64,000 nucleotides of DNA from Clostridium septicum (GTDB lineage: Bacteria; Bacillota; Clostridia; Clostridiales; Clostridiaceae), in NCBI RefSeq assembly GCF_003606265.1, contig NZ_CP023671.1, forward strand, positions 62,001-126,000, written 5' to 3'. Position 1 is the stretch's first letter. Each line of letters opens with the position of its first letter. Position numbers and translations under genes: made by a program. Positions 8,601-16,484 of this stretch are shown in pieces. The notes beneath the pieces are model-generated. The model made no database searches and was not told the origin of the DNA. It worked only from the letters and a program-made list of their open reading frames with translations.

Positions 8601-9845
8601 TTGCCATGGAGCTACATTAGAATTATTCCAAATACCTTGTAAATTGGCAGGAAGAGATCCTTCTCTTGATGATGAAATTAATAAATATCTACCATATTGA
8701 AAAAATAATACTTCTAAACTATTAAACTTATTTATTCTATAATCCTCTAATAATTTATCTGTTGGTTTATTAAGATTTAATTCACCAAGCTGTAAATCAA
8801 CTCTGTCAAATAGAGATTTATAATCATCTAAATGAGAGATTTTAATAGCATCATATCCTTTATTTATTGCATTATTTATTCTTTCAGTTACTGTATTATG
8901 GGGATCTTCTCCTCTATATGTTGGATATTCATTTTTATAGTCTGTTCCCGCTGCCATTAATAACGTTACTGAATTAGCATTATTAATTTGAATATTAGTA
9001 TTTTGATCTTCAATTACACCACCATCACTAATAACTTTTATTTGTGATTCATATTTCATGCCATTTCCAACATTTCCATCTCCACCATATATAACACCTG
9101 GAGTTAAAGTACCTTTTAAAGTTATAGTATTATTCTCTACTGTTATCTTTTCATTAGACTTATTTCCTTCATGCACTCCTTCGTTTTTAACATTCATATT
9201 AATTGATTCTGGTGTATCAGCTGTTATTTTAATAACCATTACATTATCAGGATAACTTATAAAATACTCTCTAGTATAATTTATATTATTATAAGTATAT
9301 TTAACATTTGCAATAGCATCTTCAATATTTAGTTCCCTTCTATAATTAGTTATTTCGGAATTATTAGGTATATCAAAATCTAAAAATATATTACCAAAAT
9401 TTTGATAAGATCCAAAACCCTTAACATCTCCACATACTGCCTGATATAGAGAATTAGATGGTTCTTCACCATTTGCAAGCAGTTCTCTTATTTGAGTAAG
9501 CGCTTCATAAGCCCCTTCTTTATTTCCTCCATTATATCCATCTACAGAACCTGGGCCTCCTGACCATAATGTCTTTTCATTATACTGAACTTGTTCTCTT
9601 TGAATTCCTCCAAAAATCATTCCTCCAATGTGACCATTACCTATTGGTAAAGCTTGACTTTCCCATTGTGTAGCTGGTTCATCATACCAAAGTAATAATT
9701 TTTCTTGTGTATAGTTAGTGTCACCTGATATACATAAATTTTCATCATAATTTTTTCTTGAAACGTTTGCATAAGAAGCTATTCCTTGAGTTGTAATTGC
9801 TAAAGTAATAAAAAGTGCTAACCTCTTTAAAAATTTACTATTCAT
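5610..9845 (-). CDS. Secreted multi-domain GH95 alpha-L-fucosidase with CBM51, LamG-like and dockerin modules
   Basis: This enzyme hydrolyses terminal alpha-1,2-linked fucose from host glycans outside the cell. A signal peptide covers residues 1-27. The GH95 catalytic region spans about 45-830: the base-activating Asn pair is N421/N423 (HFNVNLEMNYW), the general acid is E561 (SPSYSPE) and D717 is in QIDGNFGATAG, all as known from Bifidobacterium AfcA. Then follow an FN3 domain (about 838-922), an NPCBM/CBM51-type sugar-binding module (926-1068, GLGVHANS and GDWADAKF), a cadherin-like beta domain (1074-1155), a LamG-like fold (1160-1350), and a C-terminal dockerin with two Ca-binding loops (DFNNNGKIDIGD and DLNNDNIINDYE). 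The dockerin implies docking to a cohesin-bearing partner. SD GGGGG is 4 nt from the ATG. Confidence 0.95.
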   Translation of the reverse strand: MNSKFLKRLALFITLAITTQGIASYANVSRKNYDENLCISGDTNYTQEKLLLWYDEPATQWESQALPIGNGHIGGMIFGGIQREQVQYNEKTLWSGGPGSVDGYNGGNKEGAYEALTQIRELLANGEEPSNSLYQAVCGDVKGFGSYQNFGNIFLDFDIPNNSEITNYRRELNIEDAIANVKYTYNNINYTREYFISYPDNVMVIKITADTPESINMNVKNEGVHEGNKSNEKITVENNTITLKGTLTPGVIYGGDGNVGNGMKYESQIKVISDGGVIEDQNTNIQINNANSVTLLMAAGTDYKNEYPTYRGEDPHNTVTERINNAINKGYDAIKISHLDDYKSLFDRVDLQLGELNLNKPTDKLLEDYRINKFNSLEVLFFQYGRYLLISSSREGSLPANLQGIWNNSNVAPWQSDYHFNVNLEMNYWPADVTNLSECATPLVDYVDSLREPGRVSANVHCGIDDDGTGAPGWIVNTMNNPFGFTAMGWAFDWGWAPTANAWISQNLWENYQFTDNKDYLREKIYPIMKEAAKFWTKFLVEYTHSDGKTYLVSSPSYSPEHGPRTVATTFDQQLIRQLFNDTIKAIDILGVEDEEFKEELINKRDRLLPTQIGSRGQIQEWKDDINAGEANHRHISHLVGLYPGKEINKDTTELFEAARITMQERGDGGTGWSMANKINLWARLLDGEKAHMLLGNLLKNGTLDNLFDTHPPFQIDGNFGATAGISEMLIQSHMGYISLIPSLPNSWADGSYSGLKARGNFEVSANWKNSNLKSATIVSGSGNECIIDYPGIKDAILKDANGNNITLIVTEEGRIKFSTEKGMTYTIENIPAQQVEKGKGLKALRIDDNSIKLTWEKSKFADGYNIYRKSEGEEFIKIAEDVKELSFIDEIAPLNDAYDYVYYIKAINSLGEGEPSNLAIAEMLLYLSDLEWKSATTGWGNIGKDVSVDGNKLTLKGEDGSNVKYDKGLGVHANSTIIYDLSDYEYYDYFESYVGVDREMTSTASIVFKVYLDNEEVFNSGIMNPDTTEKYVKVPIKEKNELKLVVEDGGNGIGSDHGDWADAKFIKNHPTTNAYLRSISINKNELEDFNSDVYEYTYDLGKGENLSNLEISAIAENSNAKIEINKPTTIPGKAIINVISANGVINKEYLININPYVEILEETIAQYDFEDVNNLGKDISNNKLNGILNGTIQQVDSTNGKAAEFGNGYISVESSEDLKFSENFAIEADIYLERYTSYWQKIVQKINNETGKGGFLLDVSPSGKLRFHAEGAITQFISNETIPLHEWVKIKVVFENQEGTAKIYINNKLDKTVNVSENLEVSDLPLIIGANGRGQENLNGKINDIKISKFRKEVITEKSADFNNNGKIDIGDLSMVSKYFNQNIPKYDLNNDNIINDYEIEFITNKILEN

Positions 9846-10129
9846 TTTATCCCCCTTTTTTGTAAAATTGCAATTAATACTAAATTTTTATTCTTATAGA
9901 GTATAAAATACAAATTTTTCTTATAAGCTTCCCTCCTTTTACAATATACTAACGATGTCAGCTCTTCTTGTCCTATTTTTATAAATTCTTCATATGTAAA
10001 AATATTCCTTCAAATATTTTTCTACAAATTCTCTTATTAATATGTTTAAAAAGTAAAATTTTTATTTAATTGTTTAATAAATAATATTTATATTAACTTT
10101 AAAAATAAAAAAGTGGATTTTATATAAAA
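9846..10129. other. Intergenic region upstream of the GH95 gene
   Basis: AT-rich leader and promoter region of the fucosidase, ending at the IS left end. I see no ORF with an SD and no recognisable riboswitch or operator. Confidence 0.5.
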
Positions 10130-10131
10130 TG

Positions 10132-10186
10132 GAACCTATAAGATAGACACTTATAAAAGAGAGTCTATTCATATAGGTTCTTTTTT
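10132..10186 (+). terminator. Inward-facing terminator at the IS left end
   Basis: GAACCTATA and TATAGGTTC pair, with an inner ATAGAC/GTCTAT stem, followed by TTTTTTT. It would stop transcripts entering from outside before they reach the transposase, a known protective feature of insertion elements. Confidence 0.7.
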
Positions 10187-10216
10187 TGTACAATAAATTT
10201 ATGAGGTGAATTAGTT

Positions 10217-10993
10217 GTGAGTAAAATAAGATTCTCAAAAAATGAAATAGATAAATTATCAAAAAATAAATATGTTCTTAAGGTAAGTGATAAAGCAATA
10301 ACATATACTAATGAATTTAAGATACATTTTATAGCTGAATACAGTAAAGGTAAAACTTCAAAGGTTATTTTTGAGGAAGCTGGATTTGATGTTGATGTTC
10401 TTGGAGTACGACGTATAGACTGCGCAGGCACTAGATGGAGGAAGGCATATAAAGAGAATGGTGTGCTAGGCTTAGATGACACTAGAAGAAACAATAGTGG
10501 TCGTCCGCGTCAGCGTAAAATCACCAAAGATGAAATAATAGCGAAACAAAATGCTGAAATTGAGTATTTAATGGCCGAGGTAGAATTACTAAAAAAATTA
10601 GAGCTGCACGAAAGGCAGGTGAAAAAAGGTAAATTAGTAGCAGCACAAGCATTTATGCTAATAAAATCTATAGTTAATAAACTACATTTAAATAATGTAA
10701 TTAAACAGCTATGTAATGTAGCTGGAGTTTCACGTTCCGGTTATTATAATTATTTGAAATCTAAAAAACTTGGACAATCTATGTCCAGACGCAGAAATTG
10801 CTGGGATAATGCACCACAGGAATCATTTTTTGGACATATGAAAGATGAAATTAACTATAAATCTTGCTCGAGTTTAGAAGAATTACAATTAATGATAGAT
10901 GATTATATTGATTATTATAACAATGAGCGTTGTCAGTGGAACTTAAAAAAGCTGACTCCTGTAAAATACAGAAATCAGCTTTTAGCTTCTTAA
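10217..10993 (+). pseudogene. IS3-family transposase with internal deletion
   Basis: The 258-codon frame begins with the OrfA part: a helix-turn-helix region and the leucine-rich AEVELLKKLELHERQ oligomerisation helix. It runs into the start of OrfB (VNKLHLNNVIKQLCNVAGVSRSGYYNYLKSKK). It then jumps straight to the OrfB tail (QSMSRRRNCWDNAPQESFFG). The first two catalytic Asp residues and roughly 150-170 residues between are missing; only the Glu (PQESF) remains. An AAAAAAG slippery run is present at 10622-10628, where IS3 members shift frame, but here both parts are in one frame. The protein cannot catalyse transposition. A GTG start at 10217 follows the SD GAGGTG. Confidence 0.85.
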
Positions 10994-11049
10994 CTCTCTT
11001 TTCTTAAATGTCCTTGACATAGGTACCACTTTAATAGAAATCTACTTTT

Positions 11050-12219
11050 TTATATAACACTCTTTATATTTTTCAAATTCCAATTTATACAACTTACAAA
11101 TATAAATGTCATTAAAATGGCTATTGGGACTAGGAAAATAGCTTTTTCTATTCCAATTAAATCCGATAGAAATCCTAAAGCTAAATTCATACTTGTATTT
11201 ACTATTCCTGCAAAACTAATTATAACTCCTGTTGTATAAGCAGTACTTATTTTAAATGTATTTCCTACTATTATAACAAGAGTTGGAAATATTATAGAAA
11301 AGAAAAACCCTGATAATGAAATAATGTATAATCCATTTTTCCCTAAGAGTAATCCAAGAATAAATAAGATTCCGCCTGAAATTGAAAATATTATTACTGT
11401 TTTAATTTCTCCTAATTTTTCAGCTATAAATCCACCAATTAACCTTCCTAATGTAAGTGATACAAAAAATAAAGATATATATGATGCTATTTGTGACTCA
11501 TTTAAATTAGAATACGAAATTTTTATAAATCCTGGTAACCATCTTCCTGTACTTTGTTCTGCCATAATATAGAATCCCATAGCAAAAATAAAATACCAAG
11601 AAACTTTTTTAGTTAAAATTTCTTTTAAAGAAATATTTTTCTCGGCTTTTGATACTTTACTTTTAGGTAATTTAATAAAGACAAATACTATAAATACTAT
11701 TAATGAAATTAGAGCACCTATTAAATAAATATTTCTCCATGTAATTCCTTTATTTAAAAATACTCCTGCTAATTTTTGTGTAATAGATAAGCCTGCACCA
11801 TATGAAAAATGTGTTAAATTCATTATAATGGCTTGGCCAGTAATCCATAAAAGTGGAATTATAGTATTAGCTGCTATAGACATCATTCCCATAAATAATT
11901 GCATTATTATAAAACCCATAGTAAAAATATTGAAATTAAGTGCTGTTGCTAGAATTAAATTACCTAATGTTACACCTATTAACCCTATTAGAAACAGATT
12001 TTTTTGACCAAGTTTATCGCATAAAGATCCACCTACGTAATTAAAAATCAAATAAGCTATAGATCCTAAAGTAAACATTAATGAATATCTAGTATCACTT
12101 AATGCAAAATCACCTTTAATAGTTGTTCCAAAAATATTTATAAATCCTTCCGTTGTAGCCATAAGAATCATTATTACTAAAATCATTAAAGTTTGTATAT
12201 ATTTATATTTTTCTTTCAA
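11050..12219 (-). CDS. MFS transporter
   Basis: A polytopic major facilitator protein of 389 residues with about 12 membrane segments. The A-motif-like loop between helices 2 and 3 reads GGSLCDKLGQKNLF, and a second copy, GGFIAEKLGEIK, marks the second half. The substrate is unknown. It is the nearest upstream gene, same strand, to the GH95 fucosidase, so import of a released sugar such as fucose is possible but only inferred. The TTG at 12219 is preferred because SD GGAGAGG lies 5 nt upstream; the in-frame ATG at 12255 lacks one. Its terminator has been invaded by the IS element. Confidence 0.85.
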   Translation of the reverse strand: MKEKYKYIQTLMILVIMILMATTEGFINIFGTTIKGDFALSDTRYSLMFTLGSIAYLIFNYVGGSLCDKLGQKNLFLIGLIGVTLGNLILATALNFNIFTMGFIIMQLFMGMMSIAANTIIPLLWITGQAIIMNLTHFSYGAGLSITQKLAGVFLNKGITWRNIYLIGALISLIVFIVFVFIKLPKSKVSKAEKNISLKEILTKKVSWYFIFAMGFYIMAEQSTGRWLPGFIKISYSNLNESQIASYISLFFVSLTLGRLIGGFIAEKLGEIKTVIIFSISGGILFILGLLLGKNGLYIISLSGFFFSIIFPTLVIIVGNTFKISTAYTTGVIISFAGIVNTSMNLALGFLSDLIGIEKAIFLVPIAILMTFIFVSCINWNLKNIKSVI

Positions 12220-12278
12220 AAAAACCTCTCCTTTATTTTCATTAGTAAAACGCATAGAATTTATTATATCATAAAATT

Positions 12279-12315
12279 AAAAGGGACCATAGTCTTTAAC
12301 TATGATCTCCTTTAA
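12279..12315 (-). terminator. Terminator of the alaT-like gene
   Basis: Arms around AAAGGAGATCATAGT and ACTATGGTCCCTTTT pair with a short loop, followed by a U-rich stretch on the minus strand just after the aminotransferase stop. Confidence 0.8.
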
Positions 12316-12317
12316 TT

Positions 12318-13487
12318 TTATTTCTTATGGTTTTTAATAAATCTTTCAATTCTTTTAACCGCTTCTATTAAATCATCCATAGAAGCTGCATAACATGCTC
12401 TTATAAATCCTTCACCACATTCTCCAAAAGCATTTCCTGGAACAGTTAAAACTCTTTCTTCCATTAAAAGTTTTTCACAAAATTCATCTGAAGTCATTCC
12501 TGTTGACTTTATACAAGGAAATACATATAACGCTCCTAAAGGTTCAAAACAATCTAATCCCATTTTTCTAAATCCATTAACAAGAACTCTTCTTCTTCTA
12601 TTATATTCTCTTGCCATTTCCTTAACACTATCATCTCCATTTTTAAGAGCTTCTATCGCCCCATATTGGGCAGTAGTTGGAGAACACATAATTGCATATT
12701 GATGTATTTTTTTCATTGCATCAATTAATATTTTATTACCACAAATATAACCAAGTCTCCATCCTGTCATAGCATAAGCTTTTGAAAAACCATTTATAAC
12801 TAAAGTCTTATATTTAACTTCTTCAAAACTAGCTATAGAAACATGTTCTTTATCATAAGATAATTCAGCATATATTTCATCAGAAATTATTATAATATTT
12901 TTATCTTTTAAGACCTCTACTATTGAAGCTAATTCTTCCCTAGTCATTATTGCTCCTGTTGGATTATTAGGAAACGGTATTATAACAACTTTTGTTTTTT
13001 CATTTATAGCCTCTTCAAGAACTTTAGGTGTAAGCTTAAAATCATCTTCAGCTTTTAAATTTATAATTTTAGAAGTAGCTCCTGTAAATGCTGTACATCC
13101 TTTATAAGCAACAAAACTTGGTTCTGGAATTATAACTTCATCTCCAGGTCCAACTAAAGCTCTTAATGCTAAATCAATTCCTTCACTTCCACCTACTGTT
13201 ACAAGAATTTCTTCTTTTGGATCGTATAGTGTATTAAATCTTCTATATAAATATTTTGATATTTCTTCTCTTAATTCAATAAACCCTGCATTTGAAGAAT
13301 AATGTGTGTGTCCTTTTTCTAAAGAGTATATACCAGCCTCTCTTACATTCCATGGAGTAACAAAATCAGGCTCTCCAACGCCTAAAGATATTACATTTTC
13401 CATTTCATTTACCATATCAAAATATTTCCTTATACCTGACGGAGGCATATTTCTAACATTATCTAAAATCATATCTTGCAAAATCAT
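12318..13487 (-). CDS. alaT: Class I/II PLP aminotransferase, AlaT (YugH)-like
   Basis: A 389-residue fold-type I aminotransferase. Lys236 in NGFSKAYAMTGWRLGY binds pyridoxal phosphate; NNPTG at 174-178 and SDEIYAEL at 202-209 hold the cofactor; Arg near the C-terminus (FIRACYA) would bind the substrate carboxylate. The pairing with an Lrp-type regulator matches the Bacillus alaR-alaT (yugG-yugH) operon, which makes alanine. The leader is a T-box whose specifier I read as GCA (Ala). That agreement supports alanine synthesis, although family sequence alone would not decide among related aminotransferases. Its ATG overlaps the regulator's stop (ATGA), with SD AGAGAGG. Confidence 0.85.
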   Translation of the reverse strand: MILQDMILDNVRNMPPSGIRKYFDMVNEMENVISLGVGEPDFVTPWNVREAGIYSLEKGHTHYSSNAGFIELREEISKYLYRRFNTLYDPKEEILVTVGGSEGIDLALRALVGPGDEVIIPEPSFVAYKGCTAFTGATSKIINLKAEDDFKLTPKVLEEAINEKTKVVIIPFPNNPTGAIMTREELASIVEVLKDKNIIIISDEIYAELSYDKEHVSIASFEEVKYKTLVINGFSKAYAMTGWRLGYICGNKILIDAMKKIHQYAIMCSPTTAQYGAIEALKNGDDSVKEMAREYNRRRRVLVNGFRKMGLDCFEPLGALYVFPCIKSTGMTSDEFCEKLLMEERVLTVPGNAFGECGEGFIRACYAASMDDLIEAVKRIERFIKNHKK

Positions 13488-13966
13488 ATAAATATTACCT
13501 CTCTATCAGTAGATTTTTTTTCTTTAAATATAGTTCCATGATCTTTATATTTCTTTAACACAAAATGGGTTGCTGTTCCTGTAACATATTCTTGTATAGC
13601 AAGTTTTCCTGATACAAACATAGCTACTTCTTTCATTGTTTTCCCTTCAACTATAACAGTTAAATCAAATCCACCTGATGACATTAAGTAACAGGCCTTA
13701 ACTTGTGGGAAGTTATATATTCTTTCTGCAACCTTATCGAAACCAACTCCTCTTTGAGGTGTTATTTTAACTTCTATTAATGCAGTAACAGTTTCTTTGC
13801 CTGTATTTTCCCAGTTAATTAATGTTGTGTAACCGGCAATTATATTTTTTTCTTCATATTCTCTAATAGCTTCTCGTACTTCTTCAACTGTTTTACCAGC
13901 CATAATAGCTATTTCCTCATCAGTGTACCTACTATTTTTTTCCAGAACTTCAAGTATATCATCCAT
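13484..13966 (-). CDS. alaR: Lrp/AsnC-family regulator, AlaR-like
   Basis: A 160-residue regulator. An N-terminal winged HTH (about 15-45, YTDEEIAIMAGKTVEEVREAI) precedes an RAM/ligand domain with the ferredoxin-like core (TALIEVKITP, VKACYLMSSGGFDLTVIVEG). Lrp-type proteins form octameric discs and sense amino acids. First gene of a two-gene unit, overlapping the aminotransferase by 4 nt, so it probably controls or senses the same amino acid. SD GGGAGG lies upstream of the ATG. A T-box precedes it, so the unit has both tRNA-level and possibly autogenous control. Confidence 0.85.
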   Translation of the reverse strand: MDDILEVLEKNSRYTDEEIAIMAGKTVEEVREAIREYEEKNIIAGYTTLINWENTGKETVTALIEVKITPQRGVGFDKVAERIYNFPQVKACYLMSSGGFDLTVIVEGKTMKEVAMFVSGKLAIQEYVTGTATHFVLKKYKDHGTIFKEKKSTDREVIFI

Positions 13967-14017
13967 TTCTAATCCTCCCTTTTAAAAGTTATGTATTTTA
14001 ACTCTAAATATTTTTTA

Positions 14018-14298
14018 TAAAAAAATTCCCTCATCCCAAACAAGGGACGAAGGAATTACTTCGCGGTACCACCCTAATAAGCAATTTAAAATTGCTCACT
14101 CAGCTAGAATATAGGTAAAAAATTATATTCTATCCTTTATAACGTAAGGAAAACGTCATTATCTAATTAAGAAATGTATATTCTTATTTTTCAATAAGAG
14201 ATTCAAAGGCTGCTTCTATAAAGTTTACTTACTGAAATTCCACCAGCATTCAGCTCTCTTTAAAGTTTTCTTTATATACTCTTCCTTATCACTATCTT
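14018..14298 (-). promoter_or_regulatory. T-box riboswitch leader, probable Ala specifier
   Basis: The T-box sequence AGGGTGGTACCGCG lies on the minus strand at 14062-14076. It precedes the terminator pair AATTCCCTCATCCC/GGGACGAAGGAATT plus U-run (14018-14057). Upstream, stem I has the AGAGAG bulge, the apical GGTGGAA loop and a specifier loop with AGTA on one side and GAA-GCA-G on the other. I read GCA, alanine, as specifier; the reading was by eye. Uncharged tRNA-Ala would favour antitermination and expression of the two genes downstream. Confidence 0.9.
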
Positions 14299-14413
14299 TA
14301 AAATATTATTTTTTTATATTATAATCAAAGTTTTTTATAAATACAATAGGTTTTTTATAAAATTTTAATACTTATATAATTAATAATTACTATATTCTAA
14401 AAATATATTTTTG

Positions 14414-15262
14414 TTATTTTCTTATGTATCTATGTTTCTTTATATTTTTATCATCAAAAACTAAAGAAATTAAAATACTTGAAAGTAATATTATCATAAT
14501 TATTAAAACTGATATTACAACAGATATTTCAATACCAAAATACATTATCATAAGTTTAAATCCTGTAAACATTAAAATACATGCAACACCATATTTCATA
14601 AACTTAAACATACTATTCATTCTTGCAAGTATATAATACATGCTTCTTAAACCAAGTATTGCAAATATGTTTGAGGTATAAACTAGAAATATATCTGTTG
14701 TTATAGAAAATATAGCCGGTATAGAGTCTAATGCAAAAATAATATCTGAGCTTTCTATAATAAGCAATATTATAAATAATGGAGTTGCATATATAATTTT
14801 ATTAATCTTAACAAAGAAACAATCACCATGAAATGTATTAGTAAGTGGTACTATCTTTCCTACTAATCTTATTATAGGATTATTGCTAAAATTCATATTA
14901 GAATGTCTATCTAATATCATTTTAAATCCACTAAAAAATAATAGTATTCCAAAGAAATATATTATAAAGTGAAACTTATTAACTATAGCAACTCCTAATA
15001 ATATAAATATTAATCTTAAAATAATAGCTCCAAGGACACCATACTTTAACACTCTTTCCTGATAGGCTTCAGGTATTCCAAAACTTTCAAATATCATTAA
15101 AAATAAAAATAGATTATCTAAGCTTAATGACATTTCTATTATGTATCCACCTAAAAATTCTACTGCTGCCTTTTCTCCCCTTAAATAGTATATATATATA
15201 TTAAATATAATAGCTAATAATATCCAAAATATTAGGTTTAATAATGATCTCTTTGTTTTCAT
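14414..15262 (-). CDS. TerC-family integral membrane protein
   Basis: A 282-residue, mostly membrane-embedded protein. It carries the TerC/Alx signatures EMSLSLDNLFLFLMIF (Asp in the membrane) and ESSDIIFALDSIPAIF. Members are linked to manganese or other metal export, sometimes at the site of protein secretion, and to tellurite resistance. The exact role here is unknown. SD AGGAGAGAG precedes the ATG. I looked for a yybP-ykoY manganese riboswitch upstream and did not find one. Divergent from the cotJ operon, with a small palindrome between them. Confidence 0.9.
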   Translation of the reverse strand: MKTKRSLLNLIFWILLAIIFNIYIYYLRGEKAAVEFLGGYIIEMSLSLDNLFLFLMIFESFGIPEAYQERVLKYGVLGAIILRLIFILLGVAIVNKFHFIIYFFGILLFFSGFKMILDRHSNMNFSNNPIIRLVGKIVPLTNTFHGDCFFVKINKIIYATPLFIILLIIESSDIIFALDSIPAIFSITTDIFLVYTSNIFAILGLRSMYYILARMNSMFKFMKYGVACILMFTGFKLMIMYFGIEISVVISVLIIMIILLSSILISLVFDDKNIKKHRYIRK

Positions 15263-15363
15263 TTTATATACTCTCTCCTTTATTTATTCTTATATATATT
15301 ATTTATAGATATTTGTTTTTAATTATTTAAATATATTCATATATTAATTTAATAATTACAGCT

Positions 15364-15383
15364 ATATTACCCGATAGTAATAT
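15364..15383. promoter_or_regulatory. Small inverted repeat between divergent terC and cotJ
   Basis: ATATTAC-CCGATA-GTAATAT, a perfect 7-bp inverted repeat in the 233-nt divergent region. It could be an operator or a 5' leader hairpin of terC; I cannot assign a regulator. Confidence 0.3.
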
Positions 15384-15495
15384 CATAAAAAGTAAGCAAT
15401 TCATTTTCTGTAAATTTTTATATTATTATATAACTAAATTTTCATTTTTACATAGTATATACTGTATGAAATATAAAAAAAAGGATTGGTGAAAA

Positions 15496-15651
15496 ATGAA
15501 TATTGAAGAAAATCTAATTCGAAATAATGAATATGCAAAAGCATATATAATTCTTCAAAAATATGAAAATCTACTTACTCCTGCTACTGCTTTAAATATA
15601 GGAACAATTTTTAGAGATCTTTATAGACCATATATAGAAAGTGAAAAATAA
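15496..15651 (+). CDS. cotJA: Spore coat-associated protein CotJA
   Basis: A 51-residue protein matching CotJA: an AYIILQKYENLLTPATAL core and the typical GTIFRDLYRPY end. In Bacillus the cotJABC operon is made in the mother cell under sigma-E, and its products join the inner spore coat, with CotJA needed to bring in CotJC. SD AAGGA precedes the ATG at 15496. The gene starts a three-gene unit (12 nt to the next gene), but the third gene is broken here, so CotJA's main partner is probably absent from this locus. Confidence 0.88.
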   Translation: MNIEENLIRNNEYAKAYIILQKYENLLTPATALNIGTIFRDLYRPYIESEK

Positions 15652-15671
15652 TTAATAAAGAGATGAATATT

Positions 15672-15920
15672 ATGTCTGAAAATTCATTATTAGTTAATAT
15701 TATGAAATATATATTTTATGCTATAGACCTTAACTTATATTTAGATAATTTTCCGACAAATCAGAAGGCTATAGATGATTATAAATCAGTTTCTGAAAAA
15801 CTTGACTTTTTAATTGTTCAATATGAAAGATGTTACGGACCCTTAAGTAATTTCGGCTCTGCTTCAATTGAAGATCCTGTAAAATGGACATGTAATCCTT
15901 GGCCTTGGGAAAATAAGTAA
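15672..15920 (+). CDS. cotJB: Spore coat protein CotJB
   Basis: An 82-residue CotJB: an N-terminal helix (KYIFYAIDLNLYLDNFP), a middle YERCYGPLSNFGSA and the strongly conserved Trp/Pro-rich end (VKWTCNPWPWENK). It is a small coat protein of unknown biochemical role. I start at the ATG at 15672 because AAAGAG ends about 10 nt before it; the ATG at 15663 sits almost on top of that SD. It lies between cotJA and the broken cotJC. Confidence 0.88.
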   Translation: MSENSLLVNIMKYIFYAIDLNLYLDNFPTNQKAIDDYKSVSEKLDFLIVQYERCYGPLSNFGSASIEDPVKWTCNPWPWENK

Positions 15921-15935
15921 AGGAGTAATAAGTTA

Positions 15936-16376
15936 ATGTGGTATTATGTTAAAACACTAGAATATCCAATAAATTTAAAATCCAAAGATTTAAAAATGGC
16001 AAAATTTCTTATGTCCCAATATGGTGGACCAGACGGTGAATTAAGTGCGGCTCTTAGATATCAAAATCAACGTTATACAATGCCAACTGGAAAATCAAAA
16101 GCATTATTGACTGATATTGGTACAGAAGAAATGGCTCATGTTGAGATGATTGCAACAATGATATATCAACTAATGTCTAATGCTACTAAAGAGGAAGTAA
16201 TTTAAGCTGGTTTAGGAAGCCACTATACAGATCATGGTAGAGCATTATATTATACTGATTCAAAAAGTAATCCATGGACTGCAACCTATATTCAAGCTAA
16301 AGGTGATGTAGTTGCTGATCTACATGAAGATAGGGCTGCTGAAGAAAAAGCTAGAGCAACTTATTTTTCTGCTTAG
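15936..16376 (+). pseudogene. cotJC: CotJC (manganese-catalase-like coat protein), nonsense-mutated and C-terminally truncated
   Basis: CotJC is a ferritin-like di-manganese catalase homologue of about 190 residues in the spore coat. The first 89 codons are normal (LMSQYGGPDGELSAALRY, IGTEEMAHVEMIATMI, with the Glu and EExxH metal ligands). A TAA stop at 16203-16205 follows. In the same frame the protein then continues recognisably (AGLGSHYTDHGRALYY, NPWTATYIQAKGDVVADL, EDRAAEEKARATY) to a TAG at 16374-16376. The final roughly 45-50 residues of the family are missing. So there are at least two lesions: one premature stop and a lost C-terminus. The first 89 residues could still be made but lack the second ligand helix pair. 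Confidence 0.9.
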
Positions 16377-16452
16377 TTAGCATTATAATTAAGTTTTATA
16401 ATTACTTTTACAAATCTTGTTATTTTAATATATAATTATAAAGAATAAAAAT

Positions 16453-16482
16453 ATCCTAAAGATATATTAATACCTTTAGGAT
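16453..16482 (-). terminator. Terminator of the HMA-like gene
   Basis: ATCCTAAAG and CTTTAGGAT pair, with a U-rich tail on the minus strand directly after the stop codon. Confidence 0.8.
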
Positions 16483-16484
16483 TG

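Larger units (their letters stand above)
10130..11028 (+). mobile_element. Decayed IS3-family insertion sequence (IS150-like)
   Basis: The 899-bp element has terminal inverted repeats starting TGGAACCTAT (left) and TGGTACCTAT (right, read inward); imperfect pairing continues for about 35 bp as far as AAAAGAGAGT. Ends beginning TG are typical of IS3. It carries one transposase frame that lacks the middle of OrfB. At under 900 bp it is far shorter than a normal IS3 member (about 1.2-1.5 kb). I could not find a clear target duplication. Confidence 0.8.
10107..11051. terminator. Terminator hairpin of the MFS gene split by the IS insertion
   Basis: AAAAAAGTGGATTT (10107-10120) and AAATCTACTTTTTT (11038-11051) are complementary apart from one G-U pair and flank the insertion element exactly outside its ends. 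The right arm abuts the stop codon of the minus-strand MFS gene. Joined without the element they form a 14-bp stem with an A/T loop and U tail, a normal terminator. Confidence 0.6.

Noticed and set aside
10165..10494. 109-codon minus-strand reading in the IS element
   Set aside because: Opposite strand of the transposase; no independent evidence.
10120..11040. Target-site duplication of the IS element
   Set aside because: The bases outside the two ends do not match as a 3-5 bp direct repeat; either lost or the ends are off by a few bases.
15263..15495. yybP-ykoY manganese riboswitch upstream of terC
   Set aside because: The typical GGGGAGTA-like core is missing; only a small palindrome is present.
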